A DNA stretch of 64,000 nt, from positions 1,178,001 to 1,242,000 of the forward strand of contig NZ_CP083757.1 of NCBI RefSeq assembly GCF_020149935.1, read 5' to 3'. The notes under the pieces were generated by a model that did not search any database, was not told where the DNA came from, and was given only the letters and a program-made list of their open reading frames with translations. Each line of letters starts with the position of its first letter. Position 1 is the first letter of the stretch. Made by a program: the position numbers and the translations under genes. The DNA is from Marinilongibacter aquaticus (GTDB lineage Bacteria; Bacteroidota; Bacteroidia; Cytophagales; Spirosomataceae). Shown here in pieces: positions 8,023-14,860 of the stretch.

Positions 8023-8832
8023 CTGCTAAAAGAATATTCCATATCGGACATTATAATATCCAATCCAAAAGAAAAGTTTTTCTACGTTGGAACCTTTGAA
8101 GGAACGGAAGACCCAAACGTAGAATGGCCACACAGACACGACTTTTATTCACTCGTTTGGTTTACAAAAAGTACAGGAATTAATGTTATAGACTTTGAGG
8201 AATATGAAATCAAACACAACAGGCTTTTCCAAATGCGACCCAAACAGGTTCATAATTGGTCCTATTCAAAAAACTCGAATGGTTATATTATCGTTTTTGA
8301 CAAACATCTTTTAGAGCAAACAACTGATTTTGTTAACAAAGCATTTTTTGATTTATCCGACAGAAATACAAAATTTCTAAAACCACTATTTGAAAATCTT
8401 ATCGAAGAGTTCAATAAAAATGACCAATTGAGCGAAAAAACAATCGTTCAAGGAATTTCATATATGTTACTTCAACTAAAAAGGTTATCAAATGAAAATC
8501 CTAAAAACAAGGGAATTAAACCAAAAACTATTTTAGAGTTTTCAAAATTAGTATCAGATAATATTTGCGAAAATGTTTCTGTAAACGAATATGCGTTAAA
8601 ATTGAATTTGACCATTGATAAACTCAATGAAATCTGTAAGGAAAATTATGGACAAAGCCCTAAAACAATAATCTTGGAAAAGAAAATAACGGAAGCCAAA
8701 CGATTGCTTTATTTCACGGATTTATCAGTAAAGGAAATCGCATTTCGATTAGGATTTGAGGATAGTTCGTATTTTTCAAGAATATTCAAACAAAAAACAA
8801 ACCTTTCACCCACCAAATTTAAAAGTGCTTGA
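8023..8832 (+). CDS. Cassette 4: AraC-family regulator with non-ATG start
   Basis: The C-terminal half is a standard AraC double helix-turn-helix (VNEYALKLNLTIDKLNEICK; VKEIAFRLGFEDSSYFSRIF; LSPTKF). The first ATG, at 8233, would remove the N-terminal sensor domain, but the frame stays open upstream to a TAA at 8002. The upstream translation is coherent cupin-type sequence (FFYVGTFEGTEDPNVEWPHRHDFYSLVW), with the PHRHDFY box typical of AraC sensor domains. The true start must therefore be non-ATG: CTG at 8023 or ATT at 8008, both within 30 bp of the cassette junction. The coordinates use the CTG. It pairs with the downstream CMD-like gene. Confidence 0.7.
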   Translation: MLKEYSISDIIISNPKEKFFYVGTFEGTEDPNVEWPHRHDFYSLVWFTKSTGINVIDFEEYEIKHNRLFQMRPKQVHNWSYSKNSNGYIIVFDKHLLEQTTDFVNKAFFDLSDRNTKFLKPLFENLIEEFNKNDQLSEKTIVQGISYMLLQLKRLSNENPKNKGIKPKTILEFSKLVSDNICENVSVNEYALKLNLTIDKLNEICKENYGQSPKTIILEKKITEAKRLLYFTDLSVKEIAFRLGFEDSSYFSRIFKQKTNLSPTKFKSA

Positions 8833-8893
8833 AAATCTGGAAAAAGTCCTGTAAACGAACTTCCTGTAACCCTTATTTTTGCCTAAAAACAGA

Positions 8894-9367
8894 ATGAAAT
8901 ATTTATCAATTGTAATATTTACTTTATTCATTGCCGTAAGTGGATATGGGCAAACAAAAAATCAAGCAAAAATGGACAGTACAAAATCAGAAAGATTTGA
9001 ACGAGGTTGGAAAAAATTAAAAGAAATTGACGGAGAGGCTGGAGAAAAAGTAATTGAAAGCTTAAAAGATGTTTCGCCAGATTTGGCAAAATACACAATC
9101 GAATATCCTTTTGGAGATGTTTACAGCCGAGAAACCACTTTGGACAACCAAACAAAGGAAATTGCAGTAGTTGCGGCTTTAGCTGCAATGGGAAATGCAG
9201 AACCGCAATTAAAAGTACATATCAACGCTGCTTTGAATGTAGGAGTGACCGAAGAAGAACTTTCCGAAATTATGATTTTAATGTCAGTTTATGCAGGATT
9301 TCCTTCTGCTCTGAACGGAACTTTAGCATTGAAAGAAGTCATAGAAGAAAGAAAAGCGGATAAATAA
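8894..9367 (+). CDS. Cassette 4: exported carboxymuconolactone decarboxylase (CMD/AhpD)-like protein
   Basis: The product has 157 residues from ATG 8894; a TTG at 8879 would add five residues before the signal peptide. The signal peptide is MKYLSIVIFTLFIAVSGYGQ. The CMD-type helical domain follows (LDNQTKEIAVVAALAAMGNA; HINAALNVGVTEEELSEI). No CxxC pair of AhpD peroxidases is present, so the protein is of the gamma-carboxymuconolactone decarboxylase-like type of uncertain activity. AraC regulator plus CMD-like protein is a common pairing. Its stop overlaps the start of attC site 4. Confidence 0.85.
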   Translation: MKYLSIVIFTLFIAVSGYGQTKNQAKMDSTKSERFERGWKKLKEIDGEAGEKVIESLKDVSPDLAKYTIEYPFGDVYSRETTLDNQTKEIAVVAALAAMGNAEPQLKVHINAALNVGVTEEELSEIMILMSVYAGFPSALNGTLALKEVIEERKADK

Positions 9368-9508
9368 CTGCTGACAACATTGTATATAAGCCATAAGGGT
9401 GACAAGGGTTTGCAAAGGTTTTCCCTCTTACCAAGTTTTAGCCCCAGTTGATAGGAAACAGCTTCGAAATCCCTTACGGTTCATATACGAAACGTTGTAA
9501 GCCATTTA
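9366..9508 (+). repeat. attC-like site 4
   Basis: Left half AACTGCTGACAAC-ATT, then GTATATAAGCCATAAGGG; right half CCCTTACGGTTCATATAC, then GAAAC-GTTGTAAG (junction 9494). The arms pair over about 18 bases with the conserved A/C mismatch and two further substitutions. The apex is about 80 nt. Confidence 0.75.
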
Positions 9509-9521
9509 AAAAGAGACCTAC

Positions 9522-11069
9522 ATGCAACAAAATATTTCGTCAGATAAACCAGTAATCCTAAAAGAAGAAGATAGATTTCAACGCTATGACTTCTCTGGGA
9601 GAATTGCACAGAGAATAATAAATTCAGAAAGCAATGATTCGGTTGTAATTGGAATTTATGGTGCATGGGGAGAAGGAAAAACCTCTGTGATTAATTTTAT
9701 TGAAGAGGAACTAAAAACCAATGATACAATAATTCCAATTCGCTTTAATCCATGGAGATTTACAGAAGAAGCTACACTTTTAGTTTCGTTCTTTAATACC
9801 TTAGCATCTAAAGTAAAAGAATCATTTCCTGAAAAAGAGATTGAGAAAACAAATTTCTTTTCTAAAAAGGTTTCTAATTATAAAAAGAAATGGCAGGATA
9901 GTAAAGAGCCTCTGAAATCAGATAAAGAGACAATCGGTGAATTAATTGGAAAATACGGAAAAATAGTATCAATATTTGGAGCTGGAGAGGCTGCTGAATC
10001 AATTGGTAAAGCTCTTTCAAATGTTGACATTGAGACTTTGAAAAAAAGGTTTGAAAAGTTACTTGTTGATAGTAAGAAAAAACTTGTTGTGTTTATTGAT
10101 GATATTGACAGACTTGATAAGCAGGAGATACATTCAATATTTAGACTTGTTAAATTAACCGCAGATTTTTCAAATACATTTTATATTCTTTCATTCGACC
10201 AAGAAATGGTTGCTTCTGCAATTGGAGAGCGATTTGGAGAGGGAGACAAACAAGCAGGATTCAATTTTTTAGAAAAAATCATTCAAGTTCCTCTAAAGAT
10301 TCCTGTCGCCCAACCCGATGCTCTTAAACAATACTGTTTTCAATTGGTTGATAAAGCAATTAATGAAAATCAAGTTGAGTTAAGTGAAAGTGATGTTCAA
10401 CGTTTTGTCTCAGAATTTGTAGAGAACGTATTAATAAGGTTAAAAACTCCAAGATTAGCTGTTCGCTATGGTAATACTCTTTCATTTTCATTTCCGTTAT
10501 TGTATGGTGAAGTAAACCTAGTCGATTTAATGTTAATTGAAGCATTAAAAATATTCTATCCTTCACATTATGAATTTGTAAAAGATAATTCGCATTATTT
10601 TCTATCCTCTTATAGTTCCCATTCCTATTATGGTGGACATGGAGATATTGAAACAAAGAAAAAAGAAATTACAGAGTTTTTAGATGAACTTGGGAAAGGT
10701 TTATCGAGAAGGGAAAAAGAATCGGTTAAATCTTTATTATCTGAACTCTTTCCAAGATTGGATGAAGTTTTTAGGAACACATTTCATCATAATGGTCATG
10801 AGGAATGGTATAAAAACAAAAGAATTGTATCTCCTGAATATTTTAAGAGATACTTCTCATATACTGTTCTAAAAGGTGAAATGTCAGACGTTTCATTTGA
10901 CTCTTTTATAGCTTCGATAGATACTGCAAATGAGGAGCAGATTATTCAAAACTACAAACACTTAATAGAGTCAAGTTCTATTGACAATTTCTTGCATAAA
11001 TTGCGTAGCAGAAAAGAAGACTTTAAGTGGGAAACTTCACAAAAGTTAGCTTTAGGCATTGCGCTCTAA
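9522..11069 (+). CDS. Cassette 5: KAP-family P-loop NTPase, N-terminal part (515 aa) ending at an in-frame TAA
   Basis: Walker A GAWGEGKT lies at residues 47-54. A KAP-type insertion follows with a hydrophobic SIFGAGEAAESIGKAL segment, then Walker B LVVFIDDIDRLD near residue 190 and sensor region FYILSFDQEMVASAI. KAP NTPases include Kidins220 and the phage-exclusion protein PifA; bacterial members are often membrane-associated and mobile. The frame stops at TAA 11067-11069 and continues in the same frame two codons later (see 11076), so the original product was probably a single protein of about 744 aa. A phage-defence role is inference from family and mobile context. Confidence 0.85.
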   Translation: MQQNISSDKPVILKEEDRFQRYDFSGRIAQRIINSESNDSVVIGIYGAWGEGKTSVINFIEEELKTNDTIIPIRFNPWRFTEEATLLVSFFNTLASKVKESFPEKEIEKTNFFSKKVSNYKKKWQDSKEPLKSDKETIGELIGKYGKIVSIFGAGEAAESIGKALSNVDIETLKKRFEKLLVDSKKKLVVFIDDIDRLDKQEIHSIFRLVKLTADFSNTFYILSFDQEMVASAIGERFGEGDKQAGFNFLEKIIQVPLKIPVAQPDALKQYCFQLVDKAINENQVELSESDVQRFVSEFVENVLIRLKTPRLAVRYGNTLSFSFPLLYGEVNLVDLMLIEALKIFYPSHYEFVKDNSHYFLSSYSSHSYYGGHGDIETKKKEITEFLDELGKGLSRREKESVKSLLSELFPRLDEVFRNTFHHNGHEEWYKNKRIVSPEYFKRYFSYTVLKGEMSDVSFDSFIASIDTANEEQIIQNYKHLIESSSIDNFLHKLRSRKEDFKWETSQKLALGIAL

Positions 11070-11075
11070 GGAGAT

Positions 11076-11756
11076 ATGTTTAAAGAAAATCATAATGTTT
11101 TTAGCTTCGGTTTTCAAAGTCCTAAATCACAAGCCGCTATTTTTATTTATCAGCTACTAAAAAAGCATGACAATATTCAAGACCGTGTAGAACTTGCTGA
11201 AATATTAATGAAAAGAGCTACTCCATTTAGTTTTGCATATGAAATAAATAATTGGTTGAGAACTGGAAAAACGGATGAAGAAAAAATCTTTTCAGTAGAA
11301 CAATACCAACACTTGGCAAAATGTTTAATTGATAGAGCATTGCATGAATCAGGCGATACTCCAATATTTGAAAAATTCCCAGATAATAATCAATACTTAC
11401 TTTCTGTTTGGAAAGAAATAAATCCTGAAGAATTTGAGAGCTATATTAAAGGGATTTTAGATACAATGCCAAAAAAAGTTGTTGACCTATTAAGAGCCTT
11501 TACCCCTGTAATGACCAGCAGTAATCATCCAGCTCCTTATAAATCAAATTTCACAAAAGACCAATTCAATTTCTTTACTGGTTTATTTGACAAGGAATAT
11601 ATTTATGAAAAAGTAAATGAAGAATTTAGTGAGGACATTAAAAAAGAAGATGTAAAATTCCCTGATATGGAAAATACACAAACAGATTTGAATATCATGA
11701 GACAGTTTAAGCATTGGTATTTAAAAGAAAAAGAAACCATTGAAACAACTGAATAA
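11076..11756 (+). CDS. Cassette 5: C-terminal part of the KAP NTPase (same frame, after stop)
   Basis: The product has 226 residues starting MFKENHNVFSFGFQSPKSQA at ATG 11076. This is exactly in frame with the upstream NTPase, separated from it only by TAA GGA GAT. Helical, no motif of its own; the sequence across the break reads as one continuous domain. Either a nonsense mutation split the gene, or GGAGAT acts as a ribosome-binding site for coupled translation of two subunits. No separate family is recognised. The stop is followed directly by the R'' bases of attC site 5. Confidence 0.75.
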   Translation: MFKENHNVFSFGFQSPKSQAAIFIYQLLKKHDNIQDRVELAEILMKRATPFSFAYEINNWLRTGKTDEEKIFSVEQYQHLAKCLIDRALHESGDTPIFEKFPDNNQYLLSVWKEINPEEFESYIKGILDTMPKKVVDLLRAFTPVMTSSNHPAPYKSNFTKDQFNFFTGLFDKEYIYEKVNEEFSEDIKKEDVKFPDMENTQTDLNIMRQFKHWYLKEKETIETTE

Positions 11757-11901
11757 AAACGGCTTACAACATTTTGTATAAGTAGTGGCAGGGATGTGTT
11801 AAATATCAAGGTTTGTATCCCGCTCAAACTGCATAGCGGTTTGACAGGAAACTACCACGCAATCTGCCACTACTCATACAATTTACCGTTAGCGGTCAGG
11901 C
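11757..11901 (+). repeat. attC-like site 5
   Basis: Left half AAACGGCTTACAAC-ATT, then TTGTATAAGTAGTGGCAG; right half CTGCCACTACTCATACAA, then TTTACC-GTTAGCGG (junction 11888). The arms pair over 18 bases with a single mismatch, the conserved A/C. It opens the sixth cassette, whose start GTTAGCGGTCAGGC has no matching end because an IS follows. Confidence 0.75.
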
Positions 11902-11927
11902 TATGACGACACAACTGACAGAAAAAC

Positions 11928-11994
11928 ATGAATAATAAAATTGTAACCCTTGACCCTTTCCCAAAAACAAGACAGCTGAATAGTAGAGAATCCA
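11928..11994 (+). pseudogene. Start of the sixth cassette gene, cut by the IS3 element
   Basis: ATG 11928 opens a frame beginning MNNKIVTLDPFPKT that passes into the terminal repeat of the IS within about eight codons. Only the first residues can be original. What the cassette encoded is lost from this window, and no attC site 6 is visible after the IS. Confidence 0.4.
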
Positions 11995-11997
11995 AGC

Positions 11998-12801
11998 TTA
12001 TTTATTCTTTAAGATGTATTCCCTTGGGGGCATGCCCCCAAGGGAACTGTGTGGCCTGAATTCGTTATAATCTTTTTTCCAGGCTTCCAGTTTTTCCCTT
12101 GCGTCCTGTAAAGGTAAGAACCAATTGGTATTTAAACATTCATTCCTCAATGACCCGTTAAAACTTTCAATAAAGGGATTGTCGCTTGGTTTTCCAGGTC
12201 TTGAGAAGTCCAGCCCCACCTTGTTCTCATACGCCCATTTATCCAAAGCCTTGCTGACAAACTCACTGCCGTTGTCCACTTTAATTCTTTTAGGATAAGT
12301 CTTCTCCTGTCTGCAAATAGCTTCCATCTGGATCACAACATCTTCTCCTTTGATAGATTGGTCGGCATGAATTACAAGACATTTACGACTATAATTATCA
12401 ACTACAGTTAAGGCCCGGAATCTGCGGCCGTCAAAGAGCTGATCCGCCACAAAATCCATGCTCCAGCATTCGTGTAAACTTGAGGCATTCCCTTCCAATG
12501 GTTGTCGCATACGGGCAGATTTCAAGCGTTTTGAAGGCCTCCGTCTCAGATTCAGGCCTTCCCCGCAATAGATACGGTAAACACGCTTCTTGTTATCCTT
12601 CCAGCCTTCTCTACGCAATAATATCGCGACCCGGTCTATGCCATAGCGAACCCTTGTATGAGCGATCTCACGTATCCGCATTCTCAAAGCCCGATCATCT
12701 CTGCCAACAGCTTTATAGTAAAACATGCTCCGGTGATGTAACACCAAGCAACATGCACGGTTGATCGAAATCGGGTATTCCGATCTGATTTCATCAACCA
12801 A
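11998..12801 (-). CDS. IS3 transposase OrfB (DDE integrase domain)
   Basis: The rve-type DDE catalytic core is complete: Asp in CWSMDFVADQLFDG, Asp in IKVDNGSEF, Glu in NPFIESFNGSLRNECLN. An HTH_21-like region precedes it (RYGIDRVAILLRREGW). It has no good start of its own (TTG 12801). The frame is open upstream to the A8 slippery run at 12829-12836, so it is most likely made as an OrfAB fusion by -1 frameshifting. Appears intact. Confidence 0.88.
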   Translation of the reverse strand: MVDEIRSEYPISINRACCLVLHHRSMFYYKAVGRDDRALRMRIREIAHTRVRYGIDRVAILLRREGWKDNKKRVYRIYCGEGLNLRRRPSKRLKSARMRQPLEGNASSLHECWSMDFVADQLFDGRRFRALTVVDNYSRKCLVIHADQSIKGEDVVIQMEAICRQEKTYPKRIKVDNGSEFVSKALDKWAYENKVGLDFSRPGKPSDNPFIESFNGSLRNECLNTNWFLPLQDAREKLEAWKKDYNEFRPHSSLGGMPPREYILKNK

Positions 12802-12821
12802 CTCCCGTTTTTGAGCCGGTC

Positions 12822-13088
12822 TCAGAGCTTTTTTTTCAGCACATCCTGCAGAATTTGTTTATCCAGGCTCAAATCGGCAACCAGCTTCTTTAATTGGCTG
12901 TTCTCCTCTTCCAGCTGCCCGAGCCGGCGGAGTTCTGAAACCCCTACCTGCCCGTACTTTTTCTTCCAATTGTAAAAGGTTGCCTCACTGATGCCCATCT
13001 TCCGGCATACCTCCGAAACAGAGACCCCGGTCTCCGCCTGTTTCAGTGCAAATACTATCTGCCCCTCCGTGAATTTTGATCGTTTCAT
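12822..13088 (-). CDS. IS3 transposase OrfA
   Basis: The product has 88 residues from ATG 13088 (MKRSKFTEGQIVFALKQAE). HTH_Tnp_1 domain: GVSVSEVCRKMGISEATFYN, then a leucine-rich coiled coil (RLGQLEEENSQLKKLVADLS) used for dimerisation. It ends VLKKKL at an A8 run (12829-12836), the expected -1 slip site that joins it to OrfB. Confidence 0.85.
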   Translation of the reverse strand: MKRSKFTEGQIVFALKQAETGVSVSEVCRKMGISEATFYNWKKKYGQVGVSELRRLGQLEEENSQLKKLVADLSLDKQILQDVLKKKL

Positions 13089-13195
13089 AAAGCAAATCGT
13101 TCTTTTAAATGTAAAACTAATTTGCCCGAATTCCTCTACTTTCAATCTGACCGATTTAGTGGAGAGACGTCAAGAGAGACGTCACACCGCACATT

Positions 13196-13651
13196 TTAGC
13201 ACATTTGGTTTTTGTCAACACTCAAACCCAACCTCAAAAACCAAAAGAGCTTGAATTTTTTCCCTCGCTTGACAAGAATTTCAAATAATAAATCTTGGAA
13301 AAAATTAAATTGAAACCAATTAGATTGAGACAACCCATATGTTTGGAGTTGATAATATTCAATCTGGCTGAGAAAATTTAAAGGAGCCTTTGGGTAAAGA
13401 CCACGGTTTTTGAACCCATGGATAAAGCCCAATCTTTCTTCGGGGGCATATTTTTTAAAACCCCAAAACGGCTCTTGTGATTCAGGGCCAATTCGGGACA
13501 ATATTCGATTCCTATGAAAATTTTCCTTAACCCAAGTTGCATAAAGGTTACCATATGAACTAAACGCAGCTCTCCAGTATGATATTTCTCCAGTAATATT
13601 AATCACCCGCTTGTATTCGGTACACCGGAACGGGCGATTGGGTGCAATCAC
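13196..13651 (-). pseudogene. Fragment of an unidentified gene between IS3 and the GC-rich island
   Basis: An open frame of 151 codons, AT-rich up to about 13,610 and GC-rich beyond, so its first 10-14 codons (MIAPNRPFRCTEY) belong to the neighbouring island. The body is rich in Phe, Leu and Lys and has no motif I recognise. It appears to be the 3' end of a gene whose 5' end was replaced by the island. It is opposite in direction to the cassettes, so probably not cassette cargo. Confidence 0.4.
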
Positions 13652-13759
13652 GTACCATAAAGCAGCTCAGGACCGCATGCGGCAAACAACCACCCTTTCG
13701 ATCAATGGCCGCCAGCTAACGCCCGGGCCACGGTGCCGGCAACGGCGGCCAAAAGGGGC

Positions 13760-14461
13760 CTACCCTTTCCGCAGTACATCCAGCAGCCCCGCCACCCCTG
13801 CCTCTATCCCGGGGGCCAGCCCCGGGGAACAGTTCACTGCAAGATACTCCGTGAACGCCGCACGGGTCGGCCCCATCTCCCACTCCATGACGCTCAGGGA
13901 GAGCATCGGCCAGGCCTTGAGCTCCCTCATGAAACCGTAAAGGGGCATGTAGGGGCACCCGTAGTGGATCGCGTTGGCCAGCAGCTCGCGGTAGACCCCC
14001 TTGCCCAGGGCAAGCCCCATGTCGCCCACCACCTCGTGGGCGATGCAGTGCCCGCAGCCCTCCTTTAGGGCCCTCGCAAGGGCCGGCATGCCCTTGTCCT
14101 GAAAAAAGGTGTACAGATAGTCCACAAACCCCTCTTCGGTACTGTCGCAAAGGTCCCTGCTGTAATAGGCGTACTCCCTTTTGAACAGCTCCAGCGAAAA
14201 ATCATCCGGGTGCAGCCCGACCACGAAATCAATCACCTCCTCCTCTTTGGCCCTTATCTCTTCCAAGGACGGCCCGCGGCCCACGCCCGCCACCGAAACG
14301 GAATAGCGGGGCTTGGAGAACAGGTCGAAATAGTAGCTCTTGAAGAAAACGGTCTTCCGGCCGTGGGTCACCTGCACATAGAGCGGATGGGTCCAGTGCC
14401 CGTGGAGATCAACCTTTTTCAGGCGATCGTTAAGGTATGTCTTATAACTTATTTTGCTCAT
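13760..14461 (-). CDS. Island protein of unknown function with arm-like N-terminus (233 aa)
   Basis: Starts at ATG 14461 preceded by GGG. The N-terminal 45 residues (HPLYVQVTHGRKTVFFKSYYF) resemble the three-stranded arm DNA-binding domain found at the front of Bacteroidota phage-type integrases. The remainder is helical with no catalytic motif I can name. It reads divergently from the recombinase operon across a 200-bp gap. A directionality or DNA-binding accessory role is possible but unproven. Confidence 0.65.
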   Translation of the reverse strand: MSKISYKTYLNDRLKKVDLHGHWTHPLYVQVTHGRKTVFFKSYYFDLFSKPRYSVSVAGVGRGPSLEEIRAKEEEVIDFVVGLHPDDFSLELFKREYAYYSRDLCDSTEEGFVDYLYTFFQDKGMPALARALKEGCGHCIAHEVVGDMGLALGKGVYRELLANAIHYGCPYMPLYGFMRELKAWPMLSLSVMEWEMGPTRAAFTEYLAVNCSPGLAPGIEAGVAGLLDVLRKG

Positions 14462-14572
14462 CCCATATTCCTTTCACTGTCCAAAGACCGTATCCTTCCC
14501 ATCAAATCCACCGCACCGGACTGCCGTCCTTCCGGTCAATGGCCCGCAAAATATATAAAAAAATTTGATATT

Positions 14573-14601
14573 TTGGATTTTATCAAAACAAATCGCTAAA
14601 T
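14573..14601. promoter_or_regulatory. Divergent control region of the island with an inverted repeat nearby
   Basis: The 200-bp gap between the divergent island genes is the only AT-rich part of the island. TTTGATA and TATCAAA (within 14,558-14,587) form an inverted repeat with a spacer of about 11 bases, a possible operator. TAAATTAG near 14,597 could be the -7 box of the recombinase promoter. Visual evidence only. Confidence 0.3.
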
Positions 14602-14664
14602 TAGTGGTACGAGTTTCCCTCTGCACGGAGCGGATGGTGTGAATGATAAAGTGGAGCGTGTATT

Positions 14665-14856
14665 ATGGAAAAACCAAAACCCGCACGGGCGGCAAACCCG
14701 CCGCACGAGAAAGGGCCGGGGGCATCGCCGGGGCAAACCGTGGCCGTCCTGGAATTCCTGCACCTGCTGGCCGGAATCCTGATCGACCAGCACTTGAAGG
14801 AACACGTCGGGAAATCCCCCGAAATCGAGTATACTGTTCAATGTAAAACGGAATGA
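14665..14856 (+). CDS. Small protein upstream of the serine recombinase (63 aa)
   Basis: ATG 14665, 63 codons, GC-rich codon use matching the recombinase, and a stop 4 bp before the recombinase ATG. The product has a basic, Pro/Ala-rich N-terminus and a hydrophobic helix (VAVLEFLHLLAGILIDQHL). Likely translationally coupled to the recombinase. Function unknown. Confidence 0.6.
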   Translation: MEKPKPARAANPPHEKGPGASPGQTVAVLEFLHLLAGILIDQHLKEHVGKSPEIEYTVQCKTE

Positions 14857-14860
14857 GCGT

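Larger units (their letters stand above)
4405..11950 (+). mobile_element. Integron-like gene cassette array: five complete cassettes plus one interrupted
   Basis: Crossover points (G of GTT) lie at 4424, 5569, 6934, 7998, 9494 and 11888. The five complete cassettes are 4425-5569, 5570-6934, 6935-7998, 7999-9494 and 9495-11888; the sixth starts at 11889 and is cut by an IS. Every cassette gene points the same way. Each cassette begins with bases complementary to the R''-like bases at its own end: GTTAGCTGC/GCAGCTAAC, GTTGTCGGTAATGC/GCACTAACCGCCAAC, GTTGTGTGTAATGC/GCACTACACACAAC, GTTGTAAGCAATT/AACTGCTGACAAC, GTTGTAAGCCATTT/AAACGGCTTACAAC. The R'' does not match the start of the next cassette. 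That is the signature of units excised as circles. The region is visibly more AT-rich than the chromosome after 16,900. Confidence 0.8.
11951..13172 (-). mobile_element. IS3-family insertion sequence (about 1.22 kb)
   Basis: The element has two overlapping transposase frames, orfA then orfB, on the minus strand, between imperfect terminal repeats. The left end begins TGACCCTTTCCC (11951) and the right end, read inward, begins TGACGTCTCTCC (13172). Both continue to a similar TGAA(T)AGTAGAG 25-35 bp inside. Ends are approximate because GAGAGACGTCA occurs twice at the right end (13162-13172 and 13174-13184). I see no clear target duplication, so flanking rearrangement is possible. It interrupts the sixth cassette. 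Confidence 0.75.

Noticed and set aside
8233..8832. Short AraC form starting at ATG 8233
   Set aside because: It would discard a coherent in-frame sensor domain that is open back to the cassette junction.
11067..11069. Recoding (selenocysteine or read-through) at the KAP stop
   Set aside because: The codon is TAA, which is not used for selenocysteine, and no hairpin or slippery run is seen next to it.
5443..11901. The dispersed repeats considered as a CRISPR array or as REP-type repeats
   Set aside because: Only the outer arms are conserved, spacing is by whole genes, and the arms' complementarity follows cassette boundaries, which fits attC and not CRISPR or REP.
13700..13720. CCAGCTAACGCC as a possible end of the interrupted sixth cassette
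   Set aside because: It lies in GC-rich island sequence, does not match the expected GCCTGACCGCTAAC, and no attC arms follow.
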